Shown here: positions 45,125-54,978 of the stretch, in pieces
Numbering within the stretch: the first letter of the stretch is position 1
Layout of the letters: every line of letters begins with the position of its first letter
NCBI RefSeq assembly: GCF_900142175.1
Contig: NZ_FQZX01000001.1
Location: forward strand, 868,001-932,000
Length of the DNA stretch: 64,000 bases
Direction: 5' to 3'
Source of the DNA: Maribacter aquivivus
GTDB taxonomy: Bacteria; Bacteroidota; Bacteroidia; Flavobacteriales; Flavobacteriaceae
Program-made: the position numbers and the translations under genes
The notes under the pieces: generated by a model
Told to the model about the DNA's origin: nothing
Databases searched by the model: none
The model's input: the letters and a program-made list of their open reading frames with translations, nothing else

Positions 45125-48100
45125 TTATCTAGTTATATATAACCAACCTGTTTTTGCATCATTTATATCTTCATTTGGCACCAGTATATAATAGTAAGTA
45201 CCTACAGGTAGTTTTTCGCTGCCATTAACAGTGGCCCTACCTTGAGATGTACCGTCCCAATCATTTTTATATCCTTTTGTTTCATAAACTAAGGTTCCCC
45301 AACGGTTAAATACCTGTAGGTTGTTATTCGGATAATCTTCAATACACTCAATAAAGAAATATTCATTACTGCCATCTCCGTTAGGGGAGAACTCATTAAA
45401 AATGACCAAACACTCTTCTTCTAGTGGCTCATTTAAGGTAACTGTTGCTTCATCTTGGTCATTGGTCGTGTTTTGATCCATTTGGTCAACGTAATCTACA
45501 CGGGCAATGTTGGTATATTCATCTGCATCTTGTACGGTTACTGTTAAAAGAAGTTCTGCAGTTTCACCAGGTAGTAACACTGAGATATCCCAAAAGCCAG
45601 TTTGCGAATCGTATGCTCCTATGTCACTGCTTTGTGCAGTCAATACAAAACCATTAGGTATATTTTCTTCAATACTTAGGTTTGTTGCTTCTAAACTACC
45701 AATGTTACTTGCGGTTACCGTAAAAATGATTTCGTCTCCGATTGCTGCTGTTTCACTAGAAACTGTTTTATTAATAGAAATATCTATTGAAGGTGTAGCT
45801 ACTTCATACTCACTTTCGTCATCTTCATTTGGAGTATTTGCATTATAATTATCTACGGAAGAATCAGAATCTGGTTGATCTACCTGAGTTACCTGTGCTA
45901 CGTTTTTATACTCATTTTCAGTTCCTGTCGGAATGTCGAGCATAGCGCTATATGATAGCGTGATGCTTTCTACACTTAAAGAGGCGATATTCCAAGTAAT
46001 CGTATTATTCGTGAATGTTCCTCCGTTAGATATTGATGATACATCTAGAATTAAACCTGATGGTATATAATCTTCTATAACAATACCAGTTGCGTTTTCA
46101 GGCCCAGCATTTGCTATAACAATTTCATAGGTGATGCTCTCATTTATATTCGGACTAGGATTAGAACCCGACGCTAACGTTTTATTTAATGATAAATCAA
46201 TATTGTTAATTGAAATAGTATCAACTGAATCTTCATCATCTTCAGATTGATCTCCGTCATCATTGTTCGGAGTAGAATTTGGGTCTGTTTGATCACTTGC
46301 GGTTACTTGCGCTATGTTTTTATATTCATCGGTTGCGCCAGTTGGTGCGTTTACCGAAACATCGTATGTCAATGAAGTAGTACCAGAAGTAACGGTTGCT
46401 AAATTCCAAGTAATAGTATTTCCAGAAAGTGTTCCACTATTTGAGATGGTAGCAACATCTACAGTATACCCAACAGGAACCACATCTTCAATACTAACAT
46501 TCGTAGCATCGTTCGGTCCGGCATTCGCTAGGTCTATCGTAAACGTTATAACATCTGAAATATCAGGATTGGTATCTGAAACCGATTTGTCTAAGGATAG
46601 ATCAGCTTGCGCACTAACGCTTACCGTATCCACCGAATCTTCATCATCTTCAGATTGATCTCCGTCATCATTGTTCGGAGTAGAATTTGGATCTGTTTGA
46701 TCACTTGCAGTTACTTGCGCTAAGTTTTTATATTCATCGGTTGCGCCAGTTGGTGCGTTTACCGAAACATCATACGTTAATGACGTTGTGCCAGAAGTTA
46801 CAGTTGCCAAATCCCAAGTAATAGTGTTTCCAGAAAGTGTTCCACCATCAGAAATGGTAGCAACATCGACAGTATACCCAACAGGAACAACATCTTCAAT
46901 ACTAACATTGGTAGCATCGTTAGGTCCTGCATTTGCTAAGTCAATAGTAAAAGTTATAACATCTGAAATATTAGGATTGGTATCCGAAACCGATTTATCC
47001 AAGGATAAATCTGCTTGCGTACTAACGCTTACCGTATCCACCGAATCTTCGTCATCTTCAGATTGATCTCCGTCATCATTGTTCGGAGTAGAATTTGGAT
47101 CCGTCTGATCACTCGCAGTTACTTGCGCAATATTTTTATATTCATCTGTAGCGCCTGTCGGTGCAATTACCGAAACATCGTATGTCAATGATGTTGTACC
47201 AGAAGTAACGGTTGCCAAATTCCAAGTAATAGTGTTTCCAGAAAGTGTTCCACTATTTGAAATAGTAGCAATATCTACAGTATACCCAACAGGAACAATA
47301 TCTTCGACGCTAACATTAGTTGCGTCATTAGGTCCAGCATTTGCTAAGTCAATAGTAAAAGTTATAACATCTGAAATATTAGGATTGGTATCCGAAACCG
47401 ATTTATTCAAAGACAAATCTGCAGAGGTATCAACTGAGGCAATTAAAAATGAAACCGTATTACAGAAGCAATTTCCAACTGAAGGCTCTAATTCTATCAA
47501 TAGATTTCCTCCGGCGCCACAAAAGTCACTCGTTGTAAAAGAAGCAATTTCGTTTATCGTAGAACCGCTTATAATTTCGGAGTCTAAACTACCAGTATAA
47601 ATTGCTGTGCCAGATTTATTATCTGAAGCATCAGTACAATAAACAGCGTAAGTTGCTCCTGATGCTACCGTATATGCACCAATATTTTCAATACTAAAAT
47701 CTAAATCATAAGTATAATCTGTACCATTATTTACATAGGTAGCTTGTGGTGCAGGACTTGCAACCGCTATTTCAGATTTAAATGTTTCAATAGGAATAGT
47801 AGCATTACCTGTAGCAATTTTTGTGGTACCGCACGAGACACCCATACAACTTAATGCATTGGTTGTTACATATGTAGTTAAGTCAATATCAGCAGTACCA
47901 GTACAACTATTTGATTGATTGCTAATATCAAATCCGTACGTTAAGGTATCGGCAGATGTCGCCCCTTGTGGTAATTTTAATTCTATTTCTTGATGACTAC
48001 CTACAGTATTTGCACTTACAAAAGTAAGTGGTAAGGCACTGGTAGATGTAAATGATGAAGTTACATATTGTATGCCATCTGGTAAAACTACACGTACATA

Positions 48101-51100
48101 ATCATCATTACCCGAGACACCATCAATAATAATTGTGTTTACACTTACCGTTTCTGCTTCACAACCTTCTAGTCTTGCAGTGTTTGAAACAGATACACTG
48201 TTATTGGTGCTATAAGGCGGTTCTGCACCGGTTAATATAATAGGATTAGCTGAGGTTCTACTGCCGCTTCCTGTAGCTGGATCCCCGAACGGACTATTAC
48301 CAGTTATGGTATATGCCGTACCTGTGTTTGATACATAATTACATTGTGCATTTAAGGTAAGACTAATCACAGCAATTTGTTCATCTATTGAAGCAGCATT
48401 CAATGACCCAGGTATTCCATTTTTTGCAGCAATAAACGAGTGATCCAATAGGTTGATGGATACATTATTGCCAGATATTGTAGGTGTCAAGGTTTCAATA
48501 TTACCAGATCCTCTAGGGAATTCAATAGTTAGACCGTTGATTAAAAGAGCTGAAATATCACCTGGCACATCAAAATTAACAATAGGAGAAATTAAATCTC
48601 CTTCCCCAGCATTTCTTGCTTCTAGGGTAATGTTAAAATCTGTACAGGTATCAACTGTTGTATTTGGCTGATTTAGTATTTGTAATTGAATTGCCGCAGG
48701 AACAGGATTTAAAGTAAAAACCTCTTCATCAAAATATGGAATGCCCCCGTAACTTGTTGGGTAAGCAATACAGTCATAATTATGAGAAATGTTTAAGTCT
48801 ATTGGGCTGCTAGAATTATATGTGCCTTCAAATCTTATTTGTCTACAGATCCAAGTTCCACCTTCCATATCACCAAATTCAATATAAGTGACATCACCTT
48901 CAGTGGTGAAAGTTAACGCAGTTTCTGTTCCTCCATTTACTAGGTAGGCATTTGTTATCGTATAATTAGCACCAGTATCTACCCGAAGCCAATTGTTGGC
49001 AATTTCTGTTGAATTTTGTTTACAAATATCAACGGTGAAGCCTTCTAACTCTGAATTTCCAATTTCTGTAGGATTGTCAGACGTTAAGAAAAAAACAGGT
49101 TGGTTGTAAGTGAAGTCTTTAGTATCGGTTTCTGTTTTGGTAACAGGTGAATCTGCGTATGCATACTCATCATAAGAAACAGAAATATTATGCGAACTTA
49201 ATGCTGGAGTAGCACTAGTTGCAGTTAAATTTATTGAAACACTAGGATAGTTGTTACCACCTTGATCTAAATGAACAAAACGTGGACCAGGGGTTATGGT
49301 TACAATATTTCCGGAAACCGAATAATTTAAACCATTGTTCCATGATGTAGGGTCTTCATTTTCTGGCATTAAACTTGGGTAACCGTAACTACTTACAAGA
49401 TTATTGAAATGCATTCCCATAGGTATTTCAATAGTAGTAGAACTCCATAATAACGGTGGTCTAAATTCATCTGGAAATTTATCATCTACTGAGGAAGCTT
49501 GCGCTAGACCTACATATAGCCATTTTTCATCACACCCTTCTGTCTTGTTATCAATGTCTGCAGTAATATTGATTTCATTTTGAAAAAAGTGAGCTCTTTC
49601 ATTATATGCACCGCAATCTATTTCAGTACCCGTACCGTCTAAACTAAAAAACCGTCCTTGAAAAGTATGAAACTGATACAAAAATGCTTCTTCTGGAAAA
49701 TCTTCTTTAAATTGAAAAGTTAGATTTAATGATATTTCATCTGCTTCCAATCCTTCTCCATATTGATAGGTTGGTGATATAAGATTTTGATAAGTTGATA
49801 GGTCTAATGTAAAACGATTATCATTGGTACCCTGGGTGGTAATTACAGGTGTATTTGTTATAGGAAAGGTCTGTGGGGATCCTGTTGAAAGATCATGTAT
49901 TGTAATGGTACCACCAGTAAATGCAATAATATCTTGCATACTTACACCACTTTCCGTTATATATCTCATTTCAAAAGACAAATTGTCTTGAGTACTATTT
50001 TGCATAACAGCGCTAGTGCTTACCGCCATTTCATCTTTAGGCATGTAATATTTGGTAGCATGTACGTTAGGGTCTAAAACAACTTTGGTTGTCATGGTTT
50101 CATCTGTCCAGCCAGTAGTTGTTCTATCCGCATCAAAAGACGTTGTCATTGGTGCACTACAACTATTAGGGCAATGGGTAGTTATATTGAATGAGCCACA
50201 ATGCAAATCAGTATTATAACAAGAACTTTCATATGATGTGGTGTAATTAAGGTTTAGTTCCTCTGGTCCGGAATAGGTACTACAATCAATATTCAATTCA
50301 AAATTGATTGGTATACGCAACCAGTAAGAATTGTATTCAAAATCTGCTAATTGTGTTTCTGTGAAAATTATTTGATTACCCACTTGAACATACCGTGCAT
50401 CTGCACCAACATCTAATGTAACTCCGTTTGGTACATCAAGTACTGCTTTGTAAATAGTAGACGCATCATTTGAAAACATTTCAATACCATTACAGGTTGG
50501 TGATTGTTCAGAGGCAATAAAATTTCCTATGAATGAAAGATTAAATACTGAGCCATCTTCAGCATCTAGGTCATAATCTTCAGGAAAATCTTCATTAAAT
50601 AATGCTGCTCTATTTACATAATGTCTTTGTAATTCTTCTCGTATGGATTTGTTGCTGCCACCACAAGAATTAACTGCCCAAGCATCCATTTTTAAACTAT
50701 GACTATTTACATAATCTGCCTTATCTGGTGCACAGGTTGGTGAGTCAGGCAACATACTTAAATCAACATTTATTTCTGTAAAATCGCCTGGTAATAAATC
50801 ATCAAACAAACCATCTCCATCTAAATCTTGTAGTCCACCTGGACCATCGGGATCTGTTGTAAAAAAATCTTGACCGACAAGATACGAGCCTAAACCTTTA
50901 GAGCTGCCTGAAGGTGTATTTATCCACCTTTGAGGAGTGAATGCAGAACCGCCTGTAAATCTGAAATTAGATAATTGCCTTTGCGTATCATTGTCGTCTC
51001 CGAACATCGGATTAAAACCTATGCCAGACAATCTATTGTCCCAAGTATAACCAATATTAAAATTAACGTTATAGGCATTAGCTGCACTTGCGTTGTTTTC

Positions 51101-52186
51101 TAATCTGTAGGTGTAAGTTACAGGAGCATCCCACCGAGGGCGTGGGTCACTAATCGTTTGAAAAGAAATATCTGACCACTCTTGATTAAAACCTATAAAA
51201 CCTGGTATTGAAGCACCAATTTGGCAATAAGTGCCTACAGTGCATCCCCATCTAGGACTATGGTTTGTAGATTGATTATCTGTACAATCAGTTAAAACTA
51301 ACTTTTCTACTAGTGTTATATTTTCGTTTTCGAATAGGTTATCTCCATCTCCAATTTGACCAACAAAAGGCGCATCATTAAGATTTATTGAATATGTATA
51401 GAAATTACCGCTAATGGTTGGGGTCAATACAGTTCCGTTAAAAGAAAGTTCGTAGTTGGCTTGTAAACCCGGACTAATCTCTACCACATGATCAAATTGA
51501 GATATGCTACCATTACCAGAATTATTAATAACAACATTTCTATTGGTAATATCACCTACGAAAGCATCTACTGCAGTAATGTCGTTTACGGCTAAATATG
51601 CTTTTAATAAAGTATAGCCATTTGATGTGAGATCGCTATTGTTAGCAGTTTTTGCGGTCGTATCCTGTATGTAGTTTATGGTGTGGACATCTTTGAATAG
51701 TCCGCCATTATATGAAAACTGTACGGCATCGCAATCTCCTGTTTTTTCAAAAGTGATTGTAACAACATCAGAAATTTGCCAATTTGCATTACTAGGTCTT
51801 TCAATTTGAAAAGTTGGTTGGTTTAAATCTGTAATGTCAAATTCAGACAATAGCAAATCACCAGAGCCAGTTTGATTGTTAATAACAGCTGTTCCTGTTT
51901 TATAATTAATACCTTCTGGTAAGTCAAAAATAATTTTAAATGTATGAAGTTGTGTAGATTTTGCAGTAATAGTAACAGTGCTACTGCCATCATTGGAACC
52001 TCCGCAGACGCCCATATTTGTCGAGCTAATTTCTACACGATAATCTGTATTGTTTATTTGGGCTTGTATAGATTGAACGGCCGTAAAAAATAGAAGTACG
52101 GCGATTAAAACCGAAGATTTCTTTAATTTATGCAAGAATTTGGTATGAGTTTGAAAATGTGCCATTTTTACTTGATGAACAAGCAT
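45125..52186 (-). CDS. Large DUF11-repeat adhesin, T9SS type B cargo
   Basis: The frame gives 2,353 residues from ATG 52186; ATG 52165 is also possible and fits the upstream element better. The signal peptide is LIAVLLFFTAVQSIQAQ. A long unique head (about 44-1580) is rich in beta-type sequence and contains many cysteines. Five DUF11-type domains follow: three near-identical copies (about 1586-1992) and two diverged ones. A type B sorting domain ends it (VIFNEFSPNGDGSNEYFFI..LQVFNRWGTLVYE..LPVGTYYYILVP). It is likely exported by T9SS and attached to the cell surface. Its PorP/SprF partner is 8 bp downstream. Ligands are unknown. Confidence 0.9.
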   Translation of the reverse strand: MLVHQVKMAHFQTHTKFLHKLKKSSVLIAVLLFFTAVQSIQAQINNTDYRVEISSTNMGVCGGSNDGSSTVTITAKSTQLHTFKIIFDLPEGINYKTGTAVINNQTGSGDLLLSEFDITDLNQPTFQIERPSNANWQISDVVTITFEKTGDCDAVQFSYNGGLFKDVHTINYIQDTTAKTANNSDLTSNGYTLLKAYLAVNDITAVDAFVGDITNRNVVINNSGNGSISQFDHVVEISPGLQANYELSFNGTVLTPTISGNFYTYSINLNDAPFVGQIGDGDNLFENENITLVEKLVLTDCTDNQSTNHSPRWGCTVGTYCQIGASIPGFIGFNQEWSDISFQTISDPRPRWDAPVTYTYRLENNASAANAYNVNFNIGYTWDNRLSGIGFNPMFGDDNDTQRQLSNFRFTGGSAFTPQRWINTPSGSSKGLGSYLVGQDFFTTDPDGPGGLQDLDGDGLFDDLLPGDFTEINVDLSMLPDSPTCAPDKADYVNSHSLKMDAWAVNSCGGSNKSIREELQRHYVNRAALFNEDFPEDYDLDAEDGSVFNLSFIGNFIASEQSPTCNGIEMFSNDASTIYKAVLDVPNGVTLDVGADARYVQVGNQIIFTETQLADFEYNSYWLRIPINFELNIDCSTYSGPEELNLNYTTSYESSCYNTDLHCGSFNITTHCPNSCSAPMTTSFDADRTTTGWTDETMTTKVVLDPNVHATKYYMPKDEMAVSTSAVMQNSTQDNLSFEMRYITESGVSMQDIIAFTGGTITIHDLSTGSPQTFPITNTPVITTQGTNDNRFTLDLSTYQNLISPTYQYGEGLEADEISLNLTFQFKEDFPEEAFLYQFHTFQGRFFSLDGTGTEIDCGAYNERAHFFQNEINITADIDNKTEGCDEKWLYVGLAQASSVDDKFPDEFRPPLLWSSTTIEIPMGMHFNNLVSSYGYPSLMPENEDPTSWNNGLNYSVSGNIVTITPGPRFVHLDQGGNNYPSVSINLTATSATPALSSHNISVSYDEYAYADSPVTKTETDTKDFTYNQPVFFLTSDNPTEIGNSELEGFTVDICKQNSTEIANNWLRVDTGANYTITNAYLVNGGTETALTFTTEGDVTYIEFGDMEGGTWICRQIRFEGTYNSSSPIDLNISHNYDCIAYPTSYGGIPYFDEEVFTLNPVPAAIQLQILNQPNTTVDTCTDFNITLEARNAGEGDLISPIVNFDVPGDISALLINGLTIEFPRGSGNIETLTPTISGNNVSINLLDHSFIAAKNGIPGSLNAASIDEQIAVISLTLNAQCNYVSNTGTAYTITGNSPFGDPATGSGSRTSANPIILTGAEPPYSTNNSVSVSNTARLEGCEAETVSVNTIIIDGVSGNDDYVRVVLPDGIQYVTSSFTSTSALPLTFVSANTVGSHQEIELKLPQGATSADTLTYGFDISNQSNSCTGTADIDLTTYVTTNALSCMGVSCGTTKIATGNATIPIETFKSEIAVASPAPQATYVNNGTDYTYDLDFSIENIGAYTVASGATYAVYCTDASDNKSGTAIYTGSLDSEIISGSTINEIASFTTSDFCGAGGNLLIELEPSVGNCFCNTVSFLIASVDTSADLSLNKSVSDTNPNISDVITFTIDLANAGPNDATNVSVEDIVPVGYTVDIATISNSGTLSGNTITWNLATVTSGTTSLTYDVSVIAPTGATDEYKNIAQVTASDQTDPNSTPNNDDGDQSEDDEDSVDTVSVSTQADLSLDKSVSDTNPNISDVITFTIDLANAGPNDATNVSIEDVVPVGYTVDVATISDGGTLSGNTITWDLATVTSGTTSLTYDVSVNAPTGATDEYKNLAQVTASDQTDPNSTPNNDDGDQSEDDEDSVDTVSVSAQADLSLDKSVSDTNPDISDVITFTIDLANAGPNDATNVSIEDVVPVGYTVDVATISNSGTLSGNTITWNLATVTSGTTSLTYDVSVNAPTGATDEYKNIAQVTASDQTDPNSTPNNDDGDQSEDDEDSVDTISINNIDLSLNKTLASGSNPSPNINESITYEIVIANAGPENATGIVIEDYIPSGLILDVSSISNGGTFTNNTITWNIASLSVESITLSYSAMLDIPTGTENEYKNVAQVTQVDQPDSDSSVDNYNANTPNEDDESEYEVATPSIDISINKTVSSETAAIGDEIIFTVTASNIGSLEATNLSIEENIPNGFVLTAQSSDIGAYDSQTGFWDISVLLPGETAELLLTVTVQDADEYTNIARVDYVDQMDQNTTNDQDEATVTLNEPLEEECLVIFNEFSPNGDGSNEYFFIECIEDYPNNNLQVFNRWGTLVYETKGYKNDWDGTSQGRATVNGSEKLPVGTYYYILVPNEDINDAKTGWLYITR
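46208..47427 (-). repeat. Three tandem 408 bp coding repeats (DUF11 modules)
   Basis: Three copies of a 136-codon unit lie head to tail with a 408 bp period, judged from equivalent sites at 46581, 46989 and 47397. Each contains ISDVITFTIDLANAGPNDAT, VPVGYTVD, SGTTSLTYDVSV and the acidic linker NNDDGDQSEDDEDSVDT. DNA identity is very high, so copy number may vary between strains and short-read assemblies could collapse it. Confidence 0.9.
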
Positions 52187-52228
52187 CTGTTTTAGTGATT
52201 TGATTTGTAGGTCTTTTAACAGCTAAAT

Positions 52229-52236
52229 CAAATCTA
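52229..52236 (-). promoter_or_regulatory. Candidate -7 box of the DUF11 adhesin promoter (TAGATTTG)
   Basis: On the - strand TAGATTTG fits TAnnTTTG and lies 42 bp before ATG 52186 (63 bp before ATG 52165). The repeat element at 52261 sits just upstream, where an activator could contact polymerase. No TTG at -33. Confidence 0.45.
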
Positions 52237-52260
52237 ACTTTAATGAAAGTTTAGGGGTAA

Positions 52261-52291
52261 TTTATGTTGTGAATAGGTATTTTACCGAGGT
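52261..52291 (-). promoter_or_regulatory. Direct-repeat element upstream of the DUF11 adhesin (one strong, one weak half-site)
   Basis: On the - strand TTCACAACATAAA (52273-52261) matches the strong half-sites at the other three loci. A weaker site, ACCTCGGTAAAA (52291-52280), starts exactly 21 bp upstream of the ACAACA core. The rest of the 361 bp gap between the adhesin and the M23 gene shows nothing else I recognise apart from the two -7 boxes listed. Confidence 0.4.
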
Positions 52292-52534
52292 AACGGCCTA
52301 AAGAATTTGATGTTTAGGTATTTAAAGAATAGGAGATAACAGTCACTTTAAATTAATTAAGTGGTAGAATGGTTAAGAAGTAATTTTTTTTAATTATTGT
52401 TTTATGAAGCCAATATGGAGCAATTATAGATGTAAGTGAACTAAAATTGTATAAAACAACGTAAGTAAAGTAAAGTTGAACCTCTCTTTCTAAATTAATC
52501 AATTCAAAGAAGGTCTAAAATTAAATTCTAAGTT

Positions 52535-52542
52535 TATCTTTG
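52535..52542 (+). promoter_or_regulatory. Candidate -7 box immediately before the M23 gene (TATCTTTG)
   Basis: TATCTTTG fits TAnnTTTG fully and ends 5 bp before the ATG at 52548, so transcription would start at or near the start codon. This implies a leaderless or nearly leaderless message. Confidence 0.45.
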
Positions 52543-52547
52543 TTAAG

Positions 52548-53420
52548 ATGGCCAAAAAGAAAGTCAAAAAAAGAAAAGAAATAAAAAGGAAACTACTTCA
52601 TAAGTACCGTTTGGTAATACTAAACGAAAGTACTTTCGAAGAGAAGATTTCTTTTAAGTTAAGCAGGCTCAATGTTTTTGTTACAGGTTCTCTTTTCATG
52701 ATAACTTTGATCGGACTAACAACACTACTTATTGCCTTTACTCCGCTAAGAGAATATATACCAGGCTATTCTTCAACAAGATTAAAGAAAGAAGCCACTG
52801 AGCTTACGTATAAAACGGACTCTTTAATTAGAACATTAAATTATACCAATAAGTATTTAGATAATATTCGTATGGTTTTAAAGGGTGATATAGAAAATAC
52901 GGTAGTTAATAGAGATTCTCTTTTTCAGCAGTTTAAATTAGATCCGGCATCGGTAGATTTAAACCCTATTAGAGAAGATTCGTTATTACGGGCAGAGGTC
53001 GCTCTTGAAGATAAGTACAACTTATTCGAACGAACAATCGATAAGAAAAATTTAGTGCTCTTTACGCCAGTTTCAGGTTCTGTCTCTATGGGCTTCAATC
53101 CAAATGAAAAACACTATGCGGTTGATATTACTGCTGTAACTGATAGTCCGGTAAAAGCGATTGCAAATGGTACAGTAATTTTTTCTGAATGGACAGCAGA
53201 TACTGGTTATGTAATTATTATTGAGCATGAAGGCGGATTATTAAGTGTATACAAGCATAATGGTTCATTATCAAAATATCAAGGTAATATAGTAAGAGGT
53301 GGTGAAGTAATTGCTGCAGTTGGTAATACTGGTGAACTTACCACTGGACCACATCTTCACTTTGAACTTTGGGATAACGGAACACCTATTGATCCTTTAA
53401 ATTATATTGATTTTAATTAA
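52548..53420 (+). CDS. M23 family metallopeptidase (murein endopeptidase type), membrane anchored
   Basis: The 290-residue product has a very basic N-terminus (MAKKKVKKRKEIKRKLLHKY), one transmembrane helix (about residues 44-65), a helical periplasmic stretch and a C-terminal M23/LytM domain (about 165-288). The zinc and catalytic motifs are present: HYAVD (HxxxD) at about residue 188 and GPHLHFELW (HxH) near 275, so the enzyme should be active. Relatives cut peptidoglycan cross-links during growth or act in division. The GH3 gene starts 6 bp downstream, and the -7 box lies just before the ATG. Confidence 0.9.
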   Translation: MAKKKVKKRKEIKRKLLHKYRLVILNESTFEEKISFKLSRLNVFVTGSLFMITLIGLTTLLIAFTPLREYIPGYSSTRLKKEATELTYKTDSLIRTLNYTNKYLDNIRMVLKGDIENTVVNRDSLFQQFKLDPASVDLNPIREDSLLRAEVALEDKYNLFERTIDKKNLVLFTPVSGSVSMGFNPNEKHYAVDITAVTDSPVKAIANGTVIFSEWTADTGYVIIIEHEGGLLSVYKHNGSLSKYQGNIVRGGEVIAAVGNTGELTTGPHLHFELWDNGTPIDPLNYIDFN

Positions 53421-53426
53421 AACAAA

Positions 53427-54923
53427 ATGTCACTAAAGACTATTGCTGCTAAAATATTTGCGCATCGTATCGCGAAAAGAACCGATAGGTGGGTCAGTAA
53501 TCCTATTGAGACACAAGCGAGGGTTTTTAGTGAACTTATCGCAAAAGGAAACGAGACAAAGTTTGGTAAAGATCATAACTTAAAGACGATTAAAACCCAT
53601 AGCGATTTTATAGCTCAGGTTCCTATTAGAGATTACGAAGAACTTAAAGAATATGTGAATCTAGCGGTTGCCGGGCAAGAAGATATTCTTTGGCCAGGTA
53701 AACCATTATATTTTGCAAAAACCTCGGGCACCACTTCTGGAGCAAAATATATACCCATTACAGAAGGTAGTATTAAAGAACAAGTAAAAGCATCTAGAAA
53801 TGCTATACTTAATTACATTCATGAAACAGGCAAGGCGGACTTCGTAACCGGTAAAATGATTTTTTTACAGGGCAGTCCTATTTTAACCGAGAAAAACGGA
53901 GTAAAATTGGGTCGGCTTTCTGGTATTTCGGCACATTACGTACCTAATTATCTTCAGAAAAATAGAATGCCCAGTTGGGAAACAAATTGCATTGAAGATT
54001 GGGAGACTAAGGTAAATGCCATTGTAGAAGAAACTAAAAATGAAGATATGACGGTTATTGCCGGTATACCTTCGTGGGTTCAAATGTATTTTGAAAAATT
54101 AAAAGAAAATACCAATGAGTATGTGGGTGATTTATTCAATAATTTTGATTTATTCATTTATGGCGGAGTCAATTATGAACCGTATAGAAAGAAGTTTGAA
54201 TCATTAATTGGTCGTAAAGTAGCGAGTATAGAATTGTTTCCGGCAAGTGAAGGTTTCTTTGCTTATCAGAACTCTCAGACAGAAAAGGGTATGTTACTGT
54301 TACTAGATGCAGGCATATTTTATGAATTTGTACGATCTGATGAATTTTTTGATGAACACCCTAAAAGGATAACTTTAAAAGATGTTGAAATTGGTGTAGA
54401 TTACGTCATGATCATTACAACAAATGCTGGATTATGGGCATATAACCTAGGTGATACCATTCGGTTTGTTTCAACGTATCCTTTTAAAATAGTAGTATCT
54501 GGGCGTATAAAACATTTTATATCAGCGTTTGGCGAACACGTTATAGCCAAAGAAGTAGAAGAAGCAATGTTGGCAGCTACAAAGGCAACAGATGCCAGTG
54601 TAAGTGAATTTACAGTGGCACCACAAATTGTTCCGAAAGAAAATGAATTACCATATCACGAGTGGTTTATAGAGTTTGAAAAACTCCCGTCTGACATGGG
54701 TCTTTTTATACAAGAATTAGATTCGGCACTTCAAAAGCAAAACAGTTATTATTATGACCTTATTGTTGGCAAGGTGCTACAAACTTTAAAAGTTACTCCA
54801 GTAAAAAGCGGAGGATTTTTAGAATATATGAAATCAATAGGCAAGCTAGGCGGGCAAAACAAAGTTCAGCGACTATCTAACGACAGAAAAGTAGTTGAAA
54901 GCCTGTCAAAATATAAGGCATAG
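53427..54923 (+). CDS. GH3 auxin-responsive promoter family protein (acyl-adenylate-forming)
   Basis: The 498-residue product belongs to the GH3 branch of adenylate-forming enzymes. The ATP/AMP motif is YFAKTSGTTSGAKYIPIT (about residue 95). FIYGGVNYEPY and ASEGFFAYQ form the middle motif. YNLGDTIRFVSTYPFKIVVSGRIKHF is the third motif with the hinge region. In plants GH3 proteins join amino acids to jasmonate or auxin; bacterial members are common in Bacteroidota, and their substrates are unknown, so acyl or aminoacyl transfer is inferred. The gene lies between the M23 gene and the gene at 54979, probably in one operon. Confidence 0.88.
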   Translation: MSLKTIAAKIFAHRIAKRTDRWVSNPIETQARVFSELIAKGNETKFGKDHNLKTIKTHSDFIAQVPIRDYEELKEYVNLAVAGQEDILWPGKPLYFAKTSGTTSGAKYIPITEGSIKEQVKASRNAILNYIHETGKADFVTGKMIFLQGSPILTEKNGVKLGRLSGISAHYVPNYLQKNRMPSWETNCIEDWETKVNAIVEETKNEDMTVIAGIPSWVQMYFEKLKENTNEYVGDLFNNFDLFIYGGVNYEPYRKKFESLIGRKVASIELFPASEGFFAYQNSQTEKGMLLLLDAGIFYEFVRSDEFFDEHPKRITLKDVEIGVDYVMIITTNAGLWAYNLGDTIRFVSTYPFKIVVSGRIKHFISAFGEHVIAKEVEEAMLAATKATDASVSEFTVAPQIVPKENELPYHEWFIEFEKLPSDMGLFIQELDSALQKQNSYYYDLIVGKVLQTLKVTPVKSGGFLEYMKSIGKLGGQNKVQRLSNDRKVVESLSKYKA

Positions 54924-54978
54924 CACAACAAGCTTTTAAATAACAAATTATAAATCGTAATTTCGTTTGAAATCATCA

